NCBI RefSeq assembly: GCF_902497875.1
Contig: NZ_CABVHY010000025.1
Coordinates: 1 to 64,000 of the forward strand
Reading direction: 5' to 3'
DNA from: Pseudomonas fluorescens
GTDB taxonomy: Bacteria > Pseudomonadota > Gammaproteobacteria > Pseudomonadales > Pseudomonadaceae
Length of the DNA stretch: 64,000 bases
Shown: positions 7,375 to 16,331 of the stretch, piece after piece
Layout: every line of letters starts with the position of its first letter
How positions within the stretch are numbered: position 1 is the stretch's first letter
The notes under the pieces: model-generated
Databases searched by the model: none
What the model was told of the DNA's origin: nothing
The model's input: the letters and a program-made list of their open reading frames with translations, nothing else
Made by a program: the position numbers and the translations under genes

Positions 7375-8820
7375 GTGTCTGATGTCAAACGATTCGAAAA
7401 CTACATCGGCGGCCAATGGGTCGCTGGCGCCGACTACTCGACCAATATCAATCCGTCCGAGTTGTCGGATGTCATCGGCGAATACGCCAAGGCTGATCTG
7501 GCCCAGGTCAATGCCGCCATCGATGCTGCTCGCGCGGCGTTCCCGGCCTGGTCCACTTCGGGTATCCAGGCACGCAGTGACGCGCTGGATAAAGTCGGCA
7601 GCGAGATCCTCGCCCGTCGCGAAGAACTCGGCACGCTGCTGGCTCGGGAAGAGGGCAAGACCCTGCCCGAAGCCATTGGTGAAGTGAGCCGCGCCGGTAA
7701 CATCTTCAAGTTTTTCGCCGGTGAATGCCTGCGCCTGTCGGGCGATTACCTGCCATCGGTGCGTCCTGGCGTCAACGTCGAAGTGACCCGCGAAGCGCTG
7801 GGTGTGGTCGGTCTGATCACCCCGTGGAACTTCCCGATTGCGATCCCTGCCTGGAAGATCGCTCCGGCGTTGGCCTACGGCAATTGCGTGGTGCTCAAAC
7901 CGGCCGAACTGGTGCCGGGTTGCGCCTGGGCCTTGGCGGAAATCATCTCCCGCGCCGGCTTCCCGGCCGGTGTGTTCAACCTGGTAATGGGCAGCGGGCG
8001 AGTGATCGGCGACGCCATGGTCAACAGCCCGAAAGTCGACGGCATCAGCTTCACCGGTTCCGTGGGCGTTGGTCGGCAGATCGCGGTCAACTGCGTATCG
8101 CGTCAGGCCAAAGTTCAACTGGAAATGGGCGGCAAGAACCCGCAAATCATTCTCGACGATGCCGACCTTAAACAAGCGGTCGAGCTCTCGGTACAGAGCG
8201 CGTTCTACTCCACCGGCCAGCGTTGCACCGCGTCGAGCCGCTTCATCGTCACCGCCGGGATTCACGATAAATTCGTCGAAGCCATGGCCGAGCGCATGAA
8301 GTCGATCAAAGTTGGCCATGCGTTGAAATCCGACACCGACATTGGTCCGGTGGTCTCGCAGGCGCAGCTTGAACAAGACCTGAAGTACATCGACATCGGT
8401 CAGTCCGAAGGTGCGCGTCTGGTCAGCGGCGGTGGTCTGGTGACGTGTGACACCGAAGGCTACTTCCTTGCGCCGACACTGTTTGCCGACAGCGAAGCTG
8501 CGATGCGCATCAGCCGCGAAGAGATCTTTGGCCCGGTGGCCAACATCGTTCGCGTGGCCGACTACGAATCAGCGCTGGCCATGGCCAACGACACCGAATT
8601 CGGTCTGTCGGCGGGCATCGCCACCACGTCGCTGAAGTACGCCAACCACTTCAAACGCCATTCCCAGGCCGGGATGGTGATGGTCAACCTGCCGACCGCC
8701 GGCGTCGATTACCACGTTCCGTTTGGGGGTCGAAAAGGTTCATCCTATGGTTCTCGCGAGCAAGGTCGCTACGCGCAAGAGTTCTACACCGTTGTAAAAA
8801 CCGCCTACGTCGGCTCCTGA
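7375..8820 (+). CDS. 2,5-dioxovalerate (alpha-ketoglutarate semialdehyde) dehydrogenase
   Basis: An NAD(P)-dependent aldehyde dehydrogenase of 481 residues that oxidises 2-ketoglutarate semialdehyde to 2-oxoglutarate (EC 1.2.1.26), the last step of glucarate/galactarate breakdown. Visible are the cofactor region TPWNFPIAIPAWKIAPAL, the GSGRVIGDAM/FTGSVGVGR Rossmann motif, the general base Glu250 in LEMGGKN and the nucleophile Cys284 in GQRCTAS. GTG 7375 was preferred because AAGGAGA at 7362-7368 is 6 nt upstream; the in-frame TTG at 7369 is too close. The function is set by the adjacent kdgD, which makes its substrate. Confidence 0.88.
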   Translation: MSDVKRFENYIGGQWVAGADYSTNINPSELSDVIGEYAKADLAQVNAAIDAARAAFPAWSTSGIQARSDALDKVGSEILARREELGTLLAREEGKTLPEAIGEVSRAGNIFKFFAGECLRLSGDYLPSVRPGVNVEVTREALGVVGLITPWNFPIAIPAWKIAPALAYGNCVVLKPAELVPGCAWALAEIISRAGFPAGVFNLVMGSGRVIGDAMVNSPKVDGISFTGSVGVGRQIAVNCVSRQAKVQLEMGGKNPQIILDDADLKQAVELSVQSAFYSTGQRCTASSRFIVTAGIHDKFVEAMAERMKSIKVGHALKSDTDIGPVVSQAQLEQDLKYIDIGQSEGARLVSGGGLVTCDTEGYFLAPTLFADSEAAMRISREEIFGPVANIVRVADYESALAMANDTEFGLSAGIATTSLKYANHFKRHSQAGMVMVNLPTAGVDYHVPFGGRKGSSYGSREQGRYAQEFYTVVKTAYVGS

Positions 8821-8870
8821 CAACACAATGCCGGCAACTACGTCGGCAATGACGACACCGCACCACCGGC

Positions 8871-8966
8871 GTAGGAGCTGCCGCAGGCTGCGATCTTTTG
8901 ATCTTCAGCGCCATCAAGGGTGCCAAGTATCAAGATCAAAAGATCGCAGCCTGCGGCAGCTCCTAC
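8871..8966. repeat. REP inverted pair (GTAGGAGCTGCCGCAGGCTGCGATC family)
   Basis: Two perfect 35-nt inverted arms (8871-8905 and 8932-8966) enclose a 26-nt loop, which is the REPIN arrangement. The core GTAGGAGCTGCCG recurs at 33723-33829 and 61393-61486. It lies between the dehydrogenase and the transporter gene and may stop or stabilise the upstream transcript. Confidence 0.85.
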
Positions 8967-9020
8967 AAGGGAATACAAGATTCACCCGCGCATAAAAACA
9001 ATCAGTGGGAGTACCTCTAC

Positions 9021-10385
9021 ATGCAAGCGACCAAGCCAACGCATGTCCGTTATTTGATTTTGCTCATGCTGTTCTTGGTGACCACGATCAACTACGCAGA
9101 CCGCGCGACCATCGCCATCGCAGGCTCGAGCCTGCAAAAAGACCTCGGCATCAGTGCCGTCACCCTGGGCTATATCTTCTCCGCATTTGGCTGGGCCTAC
9201 GTGGCCGGGCAAATCCCCGGAGGCTGGCTGCTCGATCGCTTCGGCTCGAAAAAAGTCTATGCGATGAGCATCTTCACCTGGTCGTTGTTCACCGTGCTGC
9301 AAGGCTATGTCGGTGAGTTCGGTGTTTCCACCGCGATCGTTGCGCTGTTCATGCTGCGCTTTCTGGTAGGGCTGGCCGAAGCGCCATCCTTCCCGGGTAA
9401 CGCGCGCATTGTTGCGGCCTGGTTCCCCACCGCTGAACGCGGCACGGCCTCGGCGATTTTCAACTCGGCGCAATACTTCGCCACGGTGCTGTTCGCGCCG
9501 CTGATGGGCTGGATCGTCTACTCCTTCGGCTGGCAGCACGTGTTCATCGTCATGGGCGTGATCGGTATCATTTTCTCGCTGGTCTGGCTGAAAGTTATCC
9601 ACAGTCCGCGCCAGCATCCGATGATCAACGAGGCCGAGTTCAAGCACATTGCCGACAACGGCGGCCTGGTCGATATGGATCAGGACAAAGGCCATGGCAA
9701 ACGCAGCGATGGCCCGAAATGGGACTATCTGCGCCAGCTGCTGACCAATCGCATGATGCTTGGTGTGTATCTTGGCCAGTACTGCATCAATGGCATCACT
9801 TACTTCTTCCTGACCTGGTTCCCGGTGTACCTGGTTCAGGAGCGCGGCATGACCATTCTCAAAGCGGGTTTCATCGCGTCGTTGCCGGCCATCTGTGGCT
9901 TCATCGGCGGCGTGCTGGGCGGGGTCATTTCCGACTATCTGCTGCGCAAGGGCCATTCCCTGACCTTCGCCCGCAAGGCGCCGATCATTGCTGGCTTGCT
10001 GATCTCCAGCAGCATCGTGGCCTGCAACTATGTGGACGTTGAATGGATGGTCATCGGCTTCATGGCGCTGGCGTTCTTTGGCAAAGGTGTGGGTGCACTG
10101 GGCTGGGCCGTGGTGTCCGACACGTCGCCGAAACAGATCGCCGGCCTGAGTGGTGGCCTGTTCAACACGTTCGGCAACATCGCCTCGATCACCACGCCGA
10201 TTGTCATCGGTTACATCATCAGCTCCACGGGCTCGTTCAAATGGGCGCTGGTGTTCGTCGGTTGCAACGCACTGTTGGCAGTGTTCAGTTATCTGGTGAT
10301 CGTCGGCCCGATCAAGCGTGTAGTGCTCAAAGAGCCGCCGAGTACCGATCCTGAGCTCACCAAACTTTCTCAAGCTCATTCCTGA
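9021..10385 (+). CDS. gudP: MFS transporter, GudP-type glucarate/galactarate:H+ symporter
   Basis: A 454-residue major facilitator of the anion:cation symporter family with 12 predicted membrane segments. The family pattern INYADRATIAIAGSSLQKDLGIS opens TM1-2, and GWLLDRFGSKKVY is the TM2-3 loop motif. The gene lies between the semialdehyde dehydrogenase and garD, which supports uptake of glucarate or galactarate. ATG 9021 follows GTGGGAG; an in-frame upstream extension reads through the REP and is rejected. garD follows 10 nt after the stop. Confidence 0.87.
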   Translation: MQATKPTHVRYLILLMLFLVTTINYADRATIAIAGSSLQKDLGISAVTLGYIFSAFGWAYVAGQIPGGWLLDRFGSKKVYAMSIFTWSLFTVLQGYVGEFGVSTAIVALFMLRFLVGLAEAPSFPGNARIVAAWFPTAERGTASAIFNSAQYFATVLFAPLMGWIVYSFGWQHVFIVMGVIGIIFSLVWLKVIHSPRQHPMINEAEFKHIADNGGLVDMDQDKGHGKRSDGPKWDYLRQLLTNRMMLGVYLGQYCINGITYFFLTWFPVYLVQERGMTILKAGFIASLPAICGFIGGVLGGVISDYLLRKGHSLTFARKAPIIAGLLISSSIVACNYVDVEWMVIGFMALAFFGKGVGALGWAVVSDTSPKQIAGLSGGLFNTFGNIASITTPIVIGYIISSTGSFKWALVFVGCNALLAVFSYLVIVGPIKRVVLKEPPSTDPELTKLSQAHS

Positions 10386-10395
10386 GGGCGGCGTC

Positions 10396-11949
10396 ATGCA
10401 GTTGATTGAACATTCCGATTCGCCGCGCTACATCCGTCTGCACGAACTGGATAACGTCGTGACAGTGGTTAACGACCAGGGGGTGCCGGCCGGCACCGAG
10501 TTCCCGGACGGTCTGGTCACCGTGGATTTCGTCCCGCAGAGCCACAAGGTGACGCTGGTGGATATTCCCGAAGGCGGCCAGGTGATTCGTTACGGCCAGA
10601 CCATCGGTTATGCCTTGCAGCCGATCCCGCGTGGCAGCTGGGTCAAGGAAGATCAACTGCGCATGCCCACCGCGCCACCGCTGGACAACCTGCCGCTGTC
10701 CACCGATGTGCCGGCTGCACAGGCGCCGCTCGAGGGGTTTACCTTCGAGGGTTATCGCAACGCCGACGGCACCGTCGGCACGAGAAATATTCTCGGCATC
10801 ACCACCACTGTGCAGTGCGTCACCGGCGTGTTGAATCATGCGGTCAAGCGTATTCGTGACGAGCTGCTGCCCCAGTACCCGAACGTCGATGACGTGGTGG
10901 CCCTGACCCACAGCTATGGCTGCGGCGTGGCGATTACCGCCACCGATGCCTACATCCCGATCCGTACCGTGCGCAATCTGGCGCGCAACCCGAATCTGGG
11001 CGGCGAAGCACTGGTCATCAGCCTGGGCTGCGAGAAATTGCAGGCCGGCCAGGTGATGCATGAGAACGACAGCTCGGTGGATCTCAGCGAGCCGTGGCTG
11101 TATCGCTTGCAGGATTCCAGTCACGGTTTCACCGAGATGATCGAGCAGATCATGGAACTGGCCGAGACCCGCTTGAAGAAACTCGATCAACGTCGTCGCG
11201 AAACCGTGCCGGCGTCCGAGCTGATTCTGGGCATGCAGTGCGGTGGCAGTGATGCGTTCTCCGGGATCACTGCCAACCCGGCGCTGGGGTATGCCTCGGA
11301 CTTGCTGTTAAGAGCGGGCGCGACGGTGATGTTTTCCGAAGTGACCGAAGTGCGTGATGCCATCTACTTGCTGACCGCGCGCGCCGAGACCGAAGAAGTC
11401 GCCCAGGCGTTGGTGCGCGAGATGGACTGGTACGATCGGTACCTGGCCAAGGGTGAAGCCGACCGCAGTGCCAACACCACGCCGGGCAACAAGAAGGGCG
11501 GGTTGTCGAACATTGTCGAGAAGTCCCTGGGCTCCATCGTCAAGTCCGGCAGCAGCGCGATCAATGGGGTGCTGGGCCCGGGTGAACGCTTCAAGCGCAA
11601 AGGGCTGATTTTTTGCGCGACGCCGGCCAGTGATTTTGTTTGCGGAACCTTGCAACTGGCGGCGGGGATGAACCTGCATGTGTTCACCACCGGCCGCGGC
11701 ACGCCCTATGGTCTGGCGATGGCGCCAGTGGTGAAGGTTTCGACCCGCACCGAACTGGCCCAGCGCTGGCCGGACCTGATCGACGTCGATGCCGGGCGAA
11801 TAGCCACGGGGCGGGCTTCTATTGAAGAGCTCGGCTGGGAACTGTTCCACTTCTATCTGGATGTGGCCAGCGGCAAGAAACAGACCTGGGCCGAGCAGCA
11901 CAAGCTGCATAACGACATTACCTTGTTCAACCCGGCGCCTATCACCTGA
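10396..11949 (+). CDS. garD: Galactarate dehydratase
   Basis: A 517-residue UxaA/GarD-family dehydratase converting galactarate to 5-keto-4-deoxyglucarate (EC 4.2.1.42), the KdgD substrate. The N-terminal SAF-like domain spans roughly residues 10-90. The catalytic UxaA part begins at GFTFEGYRNADGTVGTRN, with conserved stretches THSYGCGVAI, SLGCEKLQAGQ and MQCGGSDAFSGITANPALG. These hold the Cys/His positions that bind the Fe(II) of the family. The length matches E. coli GarD (523). No glucarate dehydratase (GudD) lies in the window, so galactarate is the substrate the visible genes can degrade completely. Confidence 0.92.
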   Translation: MQLIEHSDSPRYIRLHELDNVVTVVNDQGVPAGTEFPDGLVTVDFVPQSHKVTLVDIPEGGQVIRYGQTIGYALQPIPRGSWVKEDQLRMPTAPPLDNLPLSTDVPAAQAPLEGFTFEGYRNADGTVGTRNILGITTTVQCVTGVLNHAVKRIRDELLPQYPNVDDVVALTHSYGCGVAITATDAYIPIRTVRNLARNPNLGGEALVISLGCEKLQAGQVMHENDSSVDLSEPWLYRLQDSSHGFTEMIEQIMELAETRLKKLDQRRRETVPASELILGMQCGGSDAFSGITANPALGYASDLLLRAGATVMFSEVTEVRDAIYLLTARAETEEVAQALVREMDWYDRYLAKGEADRSANTTPGNKKGGLSNIVEKSLGSIVKSGSSAINGVLGPGERFKRKGLIFCATPASDFVCGTLQLAAGMNLHVFTTGRGTPYGLAMAPVVKVSTRTELAQRWPDLIDVDAGRIATGRASIEELGWELFHFYLDVASGKKQTWAEQHKLHNDITLFNPAPIT

Positions 11950-11965
11950 CACCGCGTTATCGTTC

Positions 11966-12057
11966 ATCGCGAGCAAGCTCGCTCCCACAGAGATCTCCGG
12001 TGTGCACACATTGTGTGTCACAAAGAAGATCTCTGTGGGAGCGAGCTTGCTCGCGAT
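11966..12057. repeat. REP inverted pair (GCGAGCAAGCTCGCTCCCACA family)
   Basis: Perfect 31-nt arms at 11966-11996 and 12027-12057 flank a 30-nt loop. The core TGTGGGAGCGAGCTTGCTCGCG also occurs at 53294-53374 and 62750-62812. It fills most of the garD to AEC-transporter gap. Confidence 0.85.
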
Positions 12058-12132
12058 AGCGGTCTACCAGACGCAGATGCTCTTGCTGGCTTATCATTAG
12101 CCCCCTAACGACAGGCACAAGGTTCACCCGGC

Positions 12133-13074
12133 ATGCTGGCAATCTTTCTCGAAACGCTGAATATCACCGCGCCGGTGTTTGCCATGTTGTTTTTGGGGGT
12201 ATTGCTCAAGCGCATCGACTGGATCAACGACAACTTTATCCACACCGCGTCGGCCCTGGTGTTCAACGTCACCATGCCGGCGTTGTTGTTTCTCGGCATC
12301 CTGCATGCCGATCTGCATTCGGCATTGCAGCCTTCATTGTTGATTTATTTTTCCATTGCCACGCTGGCCGGTTTCGCGATTGCCTGGGGTTGGGCGATCT
12401 GGCGTTGCCCGCGGGAAGACCGTGGGATCTATACCCAGGGTGCGTTTCGCGGTAACAACGGGGTGATCGGTCTCGCGTTGGCAGCAAGCATGTATGGCGA
12501 TTACGGGATTTCCCTCGGAGCGATTCTCGCGGGCCTGGTGATCCTGTTCTACAACACCCTGTCGAGTATTGTGCTGGCGGTCTACAGCCCGGTGATCAAG
12601 TCCGATCCGTGGAGCATTTTTAAAAGCGTGCTCAGTAACCCGCTGATCATCAGCGTAATGGCTGCCACGCCGTTCGCCTATTTCCAGATCGGCCTGCCCG
12701 ACTGGCTGGAAACCTCCGGCGGTTACCTGGCAAAGATGACGTTGCCTCTGGCACTGATCTGCATTGGCGGTACCCTGTCACTGGCGGCATTACGCAAAAG
12801 TGGTGAGATGGCGTTGAGCGCAAGCCTGGTGAAGATGATCGGTTTGCCGGTGCTGGCAACCCTTGGGGCCTGGTTGTGCGGGTTTCGTGGGCCGGAGTTG
12901 GGGATTCTGTTTCTGTACTTCGGTAGCCCGACCGCCGCCGCCAGCTTTGTCATGGCCCGCCAGGCCAATGGCAATCACGAGTTGGCGGCGGCGATCATCG
13001 TGATCACCACGTTGATGGCTGCGGTGACCACCAACGTCGGGATCTTTTTGTTGCAGTGGGGTGGGTGGATTTAA
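12133..13074 (+). CDS. AEC (auxin efflux carrier) family transporter
   Basis: A 313-residue, about 10-TM protein of the AEC family. It has the typical N-terminal half (LFLGVLLKRIDWI, VFNVTMPALLFLGIL) and the crossover region AFRGNNGVIGLALA at about 103-117. The C-terminal half repeats the fold (SPTAAASFVMARQANGN). Bacterial members export or import organic acids such as malate; the substrate here is unknown. The ATG at 12133 is preceded by AAGG at 12119. Its stop overlaps the stop of the convergent gene by 3 nt, so no terminator separates them. Confidence 0.85.
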   Translation: MLAIFLETLNITAPVFAMLFLGVLLKRIDWINDNFIHTASALVFNVTMPALLFLGILHADLHSALQPSLLIYFSIATLAGFAIAWGWAIWRCPREDRGIYTQGAFRGNNGVIGLALAASMYGDYGISLGAILAGLVILFYNTLSSIVLAVYSPVIKSDPWSIFKSVLSNPLIISVMAATPFAYFQIGLPDWLETSGGYLAKMTLPLALICIGGTLSLAALRKSGEMALSASLVKMIGLPVLATLGAWLCGFRGPELGILFLYFGSPTAAASFVMARQANGNHELAAAIIVITTLMAAVTTNVGIFLLQWGGWI

Positions 13075-14564
13075 CGGTCGCCTTCATCAATCAGGGTCTT
13101 GCAAGCCGGTTCCATAGCTGGCGGTACAACTGTTGGATATCGCTTGGGCGTGATCTGTACCGGTGTGGTGGCGACAAAGCCATCGGCAAAAGTCGCTTCG
13201 ACAAACGTCGCCTTCCATCCATTGTCAGGTGTGTCGATCAATACCTGCGCGTTCAGCGGGTCGATAGGGATGATTTCCTTGGCCTCATAACGAATGCCGC
13301 ACGGGTAACGAAAGTCTCGAGCTATTGGATTCAGGGCGGTCCACTGAGTCACCTTGACCGGGGCTTCGGGAAAATGGAGCGAGATGGTTTCCCGAGCCAG
13401 ATTTATTGTCGAGCGTGCGGTAATGCTCGGTAGCGGGCGATCCTGTTGCCAGCGATTGATCACCGGGATCAGCGAGTTTTCGACAAGTTGCTGGATGCCG
13501 TAATGGCTGGCATTGGGCGCGACCCGTAAAGCTTTCGGGCCGGGCAGTTGGTCGAAATAGAAGTCTGTATTGTCCGGTACGAAAAAATCGTCGCTACTGG
13601 CGTTGACGATGTATTTCGGTATCGACAATCGCTCGGCATAGGCACTGTCCAGATAGCTCAGCGGATCTTCGATTTTCAGCAGCTTGGCGAAGTTCTCGCT
13701 GGTGCGTTGTCGGGTAATACCTTCGTGGTGATAGTCATAAAACGCTAACGGCCAGCTTTTTCCGTAGGTTTGGTAGGTGTGTTCGAGCACTTTACCCATA
13801 CCCAGGATGTCGATCACAAACGGCACAATGGCGTTGATCCGGTCATCGGCAATTGCAGATAGCCAGGCTGCCCATGCACGCTTCGACGCGCCGCTGGCGA
13901 TGAAGTGCTCGATCTGCCAAGGCTGTAATTCTTTTTGTGCGAGATCCATCGCCTTGACCACGGCCGCCATCATCGGCAGGTGCAGCGACATGAACGGACG
14001 CGCCTCAGGATCGTCGAGAAATAACTTCCAGCTGTGGGCGACGCTGGCATCTTCTTTACGGGCGATGCCATCATCGGTATAGGTCAAGTACTGATTGGGG
14101 ATGTTGCTGACTGAAATGACGATCGTGCGGGTTTTGCGCGCAACTTCAAGTGCCATGGCTTCAGTGAAGTCCGAAGGCCCGCTTATACCTTTGTTACCCA
14201 TGGCAATGTTGATTCCATTATTCGCCACTAATAATGCTCGGCCGTGCAGGGCGTCGCTGGGAATATAAATATCGACATCGTGTTTCCATTGTTCAGGGCT
14301 GACCAGTCCCTGTGGCGACCACTCCTGAGAGGCAAGTTCAAAGCTGCGCTTCTCAATATCCGGAAACAGTTGTGTACCTTTTGCGGTATAAAGTAAAGGT
14401 TTTGAAACTTGAGCCTTTTTATAGCAATTCAGGACTTCGCTGAAGTCGTAAGAATTGGCCTCGAAGCATGCCGGGGCCGAAGTCGCGGCGTGTACCGTGA
14501 CGCTGCCGAGCAAGCCCAGCAGTAATAGATTCGATAGCATGACACGAACGCCAGATCGCAACAT
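13071..14564 (-). CDS. PqaA-like (PhoPQ-activated pathogenicity-related) secreted alpha/beta hydrolase
   Basis: A 497-residue protein with a signal peptide (residues 1-26, cleavage after VHA). It belongs to the PhoPQ_related family, whose Salmonella member PqaA is PhoP-regulated. The hydrolase core shows the nucleophile elbow ASGASKRAW with Ser227, a probable acid Asp in NASSDDFF, and a late His in NASHYG. The end is an Ig-like/beta-rich segment (about 400-497). The ATG at 14564 follows AAAGAGG at good spacing; a second Met eight codons in lacks one. Substrate unknown. Its 3' end runs into the AEC gene on the other strand. Confidence 0.8.
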   Translation of the reverse strand: MLRSGVRVMLSNLLLLGLLGSVTVHAATSAPACFEANSYDFSEVLNCYKKAQVSKPLLYTAKGTQLFPDIEKRSFELASQEWSPQGLVSPEQWKHDVDIYIPSDALHGRALLVANNGINIAMGNKGISGPSDFTEAMALEVARKTRTIVISVSNIPNQYLTYTDDGIARKEDASVAHSWKLFLDDPEARPFMSLHLPMMAAVVKAMDLAQKELQPWQIEHFIASGASKRAWAAWLSAIADDRINAIVPFVIDILGMGKVLEHTYQTYGKSWPLAFYDYHHEGITRQRTSENFAKLLKIEDPLSYLDSAYAERLSIPKYIVNASSDDFFVPDNTDFYFDQLPGPKALRVAPNASHYGIQQLVENSLIPVINRWQQDRPLPSITARSTINLARETISLHFPEAPVKVTQWTALNPIARDFRYPCGIRYEAKEIIPIDPLNAQVLIDTPDNGWKATFVEATFADGFVATTPVQITPKRYPTVVPPAMEPACKTLIDEGDR

Positions 14565-14761
14565 ACAGACCTCTTTGGTATTTATAGATGCGAATTGAGG
14601 ATGGACGTAACTGTGCGGCCACTCACTACGCTTGAGGATGCGCAGTGCATTGTGTCGTAAAGAGGCGCAGGTGTAAGTTGTTGTGAAGGGTTATTTCTTA
14701 TCGAAATATTTGTAAGTAGGGAAATTCCGTCAGCTGCGTCATAGCGCAGTAATTAAGGGCT

Positions 14762-14801
14762 GTTCGACAGGTTGGTAAACATTATCATCCAACCGTCGAA
14801 C
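14762..14801. other. Long stem-loop downstream of the PcaC-like gene
   Basis: GTTCGAC and GGTTGG (14762-14768, 14770-14775) pair with CCAACCGTCGAAC (14789-14801), a 13-bp stem with one bulged A and a 13-nt loop. It lies in the 272-nt gap between the PqaA-like start and the PcaC-like stop. It may end the antiporter-PcaC transcript, although no U tract follows on the minus strand. Confidence 0.4.
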
Positions 14802-14836
14802 GATTTATTCAGGAAAGAAATTTTAGTTTCGTGTCG

Positions 14837-15217
14837 TCATTGCGGTTTCTGATACTCATCAATCACTTCCTGCGCCGCCCGAAACGCATCGACCGCCGCC
14901 GGCACGCCGGCGTACACCGCGCAGTGCAGCAGCGCTTCACGAATCTCTTCCACGGTGCAGCCGTTATTCAGTGCGCCGCGAACGTGACCTTTGAGCTCCT
15001 GTGGACACTTCAACGCCGTGAGAGCGGCGAGGGTGATCAGGCTGCGGGTTTTCAGCGGCAAGCCTTCGCGGTTCCAGACACTGCCCCAGGCATGTTCATT
15101 GATGAAGTCCTGCAGCGGTTGGGTGAACTCGGTGGCGTTGCCCAGTGCGCGGTCGACGAAGGCATCGCCCATTACCTGGCGGCGCATTTCAATGCCGGAA
15201 TTTTTTGGGTCGGTCAT
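14837..15217 (-). CDS. Carboxymuconolactone decarboxylase (PcaC-like) family protein
   Basis: A 126-residue all-helical CMD-family protein close in length to PcaC (about 130). Conserved segments are HAWGSVWNREGLPLKTRSLITLAAL and ELKGHVRGALNNGCTVEEIREALLHCAVYAGVPAAVDAF. No other protocatechuate genes are near, and the sequence differs noticeably from what I recall of genuine Pseudomonas PcaC. 4-carboxymuconolactone decarboxylation is therefore only one option; other CMD members act as peroxidase-like or uncharacterised enzymes. Its ATG overlaps the stop of the upstream antiporter by 4 nt, so it is translationally coupled to a cation exchanger. Confidence 0.8.
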   Translation of the reverse strand: MTDPKNSGIEMRRQVMGDAFVDRALGNATEFTQPLQDFINEHAWGSVWNREGLPLKTRSLITLAALTALKCPQELKGHVRGALNNGCTVEEIREALLHCAVYAGVPAAVDAFRAAQEVIDEYQKPQ

Positions 15218-16281
15218 AGCGATTCTCTCTTGTGTTGGCGGCGCCAGGTGAACAGGGAGGTGAACAGCAGAAACACTACCAGCGCCGGCAGGACGAAAAA
15301 CAGCATCAAGTGTTCGAGCTTGCCGGCCAGCGGCATGCCGGTGGTGAACGCCACCACGTGCAGCCCATAAGCCAGGTACAGGCTCAGAAACAGCAAACCT
15401 TCAGCCCGAGTAATCCGGTAGCCTGAATAAAACACCGGCAGACACAGCACGGCGACCCCGAGCATGACCGGCAGGTCGAAATCCAGGGCGTTGGGCGACA
15501 CCGATAACGGCATTGGCGCCACCAGCGCGGTGAAGCCCAGCACCCCCAGCAGGTTGAACAGATTGCTGCCGATCACATTGCCCACGGCGATATCGCGCTG
15601 ACCGCGAAAGGCGGCCATCAGCGAAGTGGCGAACTGCGGCAGCGAAGTACTGACGGCCACGATGGTCAGCCCGATGATCCGTTCCGATAACCCCAGGTCG
15701 GTCGCGACCTCGACCGCAGCGTCGAGCAGCAGATGACCGGCGAACACCAGCAGTGCCAGGCCGCACATCATCAGCAGCAGGCTGCTGAGCCATGGTGCAC
15801 GACTCCTGGCAGGAGCGTCGTCGTGGGCAGGTCGAGGGCGAGCGGAGCGCCGTGACTGACGCAGCAACAGGCCGAGATACAGCACCAGCCCCGTCAGCAG
15901 TAGCAGGCCATCCAGCGGCGTCAGCTCTTCGTTGTAGGCCAGTACGAATACCAGCAGGCTGGCGCCGATCATCAACGGAATGTCCAGCCACACCAGTTGC
16001 CGGGAAACCCGCAATGGAATGATCAGTGCTGACAGACCCAGGGTGACGAGGACGTTGAAGATGCTGCTGCCAATCACGCTGCCGACGGCAATGTCGGCGT
16101 TTTCCGAGAGGGTCGCTTGCAGGCTCACGGCCATCTGTGGCGCGCTGCTGCCGAAGGCGACGATGCTCAGGCCGATGATCAGCGGACGGACTTTCAGCCG
16201 GGCGGCCAAGCGCATGGCACCGCGCACCAGCAGTTCGGCACCGGCAATCAGTAGTACCAGGCCGCTGAGCAGTTGAATCAC
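15214..16281 (-). CDS. Calcium/sodium antiporter, YrbG/CaCA family
   Basis: A 355-residue inner-membrane exchanger with the duplicated alpha repeats that define CaCA transporters. The first repeat is IVAFGSSAPQMAVSL...GSVIGSSIFNVL and the second is IVAVSTSLPQFATSL...GNVIGSNLFNLLGVLG. The conserved Ser/Asn residues would bind the cation. About 10-11 membrane segments are expected, with a charged loop at 135-160. The GTG at 16281 has no Shine-Dalgarno. The frame stays open upstream, and a CTG at 16320 is preceded by GGAG, so the true protein may be 13 residues longer (start Met-Thr-Ile-Phe-Gly). Confidence 0.82.
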   Translation of the reverse strand: MIQLLSGLVLLIAGAELLVRGAMRLAARLKVRPLIIGLSIVAFGSSAPQMAVSLQATLSENADIAVGSVIGSSIFNVLVTLGLSALIIPLRVSRQLVWLDIPLMIGASLLVFVLAYNEELTPLDGLLLLTGLVLYLGLLLRQSRRSARPRPAHDDAPARSRAPWLSSLLLMMCGLALLVFAGHLLLDAAVEVATDLGLSERIIGLTIVAVSTSLPQFATSLMAAFRGQRDIAVGNVIGSNLFNLLGVLGFTALVAPMPLSVSPNALDFDLPVMLGVAVLCLPVFYSGYRITRAEGLLFLSLYLAYGLHVVAFTTGMPLAGKLEHLMLFFVLPALVVFLLFTSLFTWRRQHKRESL

Positions 16282-16331
16282 ACTCAGCAGTGGTAATTCG
16301 GCTAATCCGAAAATGGTCAGGGCTCCGTTGA

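Noticed and set aside
8871..8966. Repeated inverted sequences as a possible CRISPR
   Set aside because: Only one inverted pair per site, no regular direct repeats with spacers, and no cas genes; these are REP/REPIN elements.
14565..14836. PhoP box upstream of the PqaA-like gene
   Set aside because: Only one TGTTTA half-site was found, far from the start and within a stem-loop; a direct repeat as in PhoP boxes is missing.
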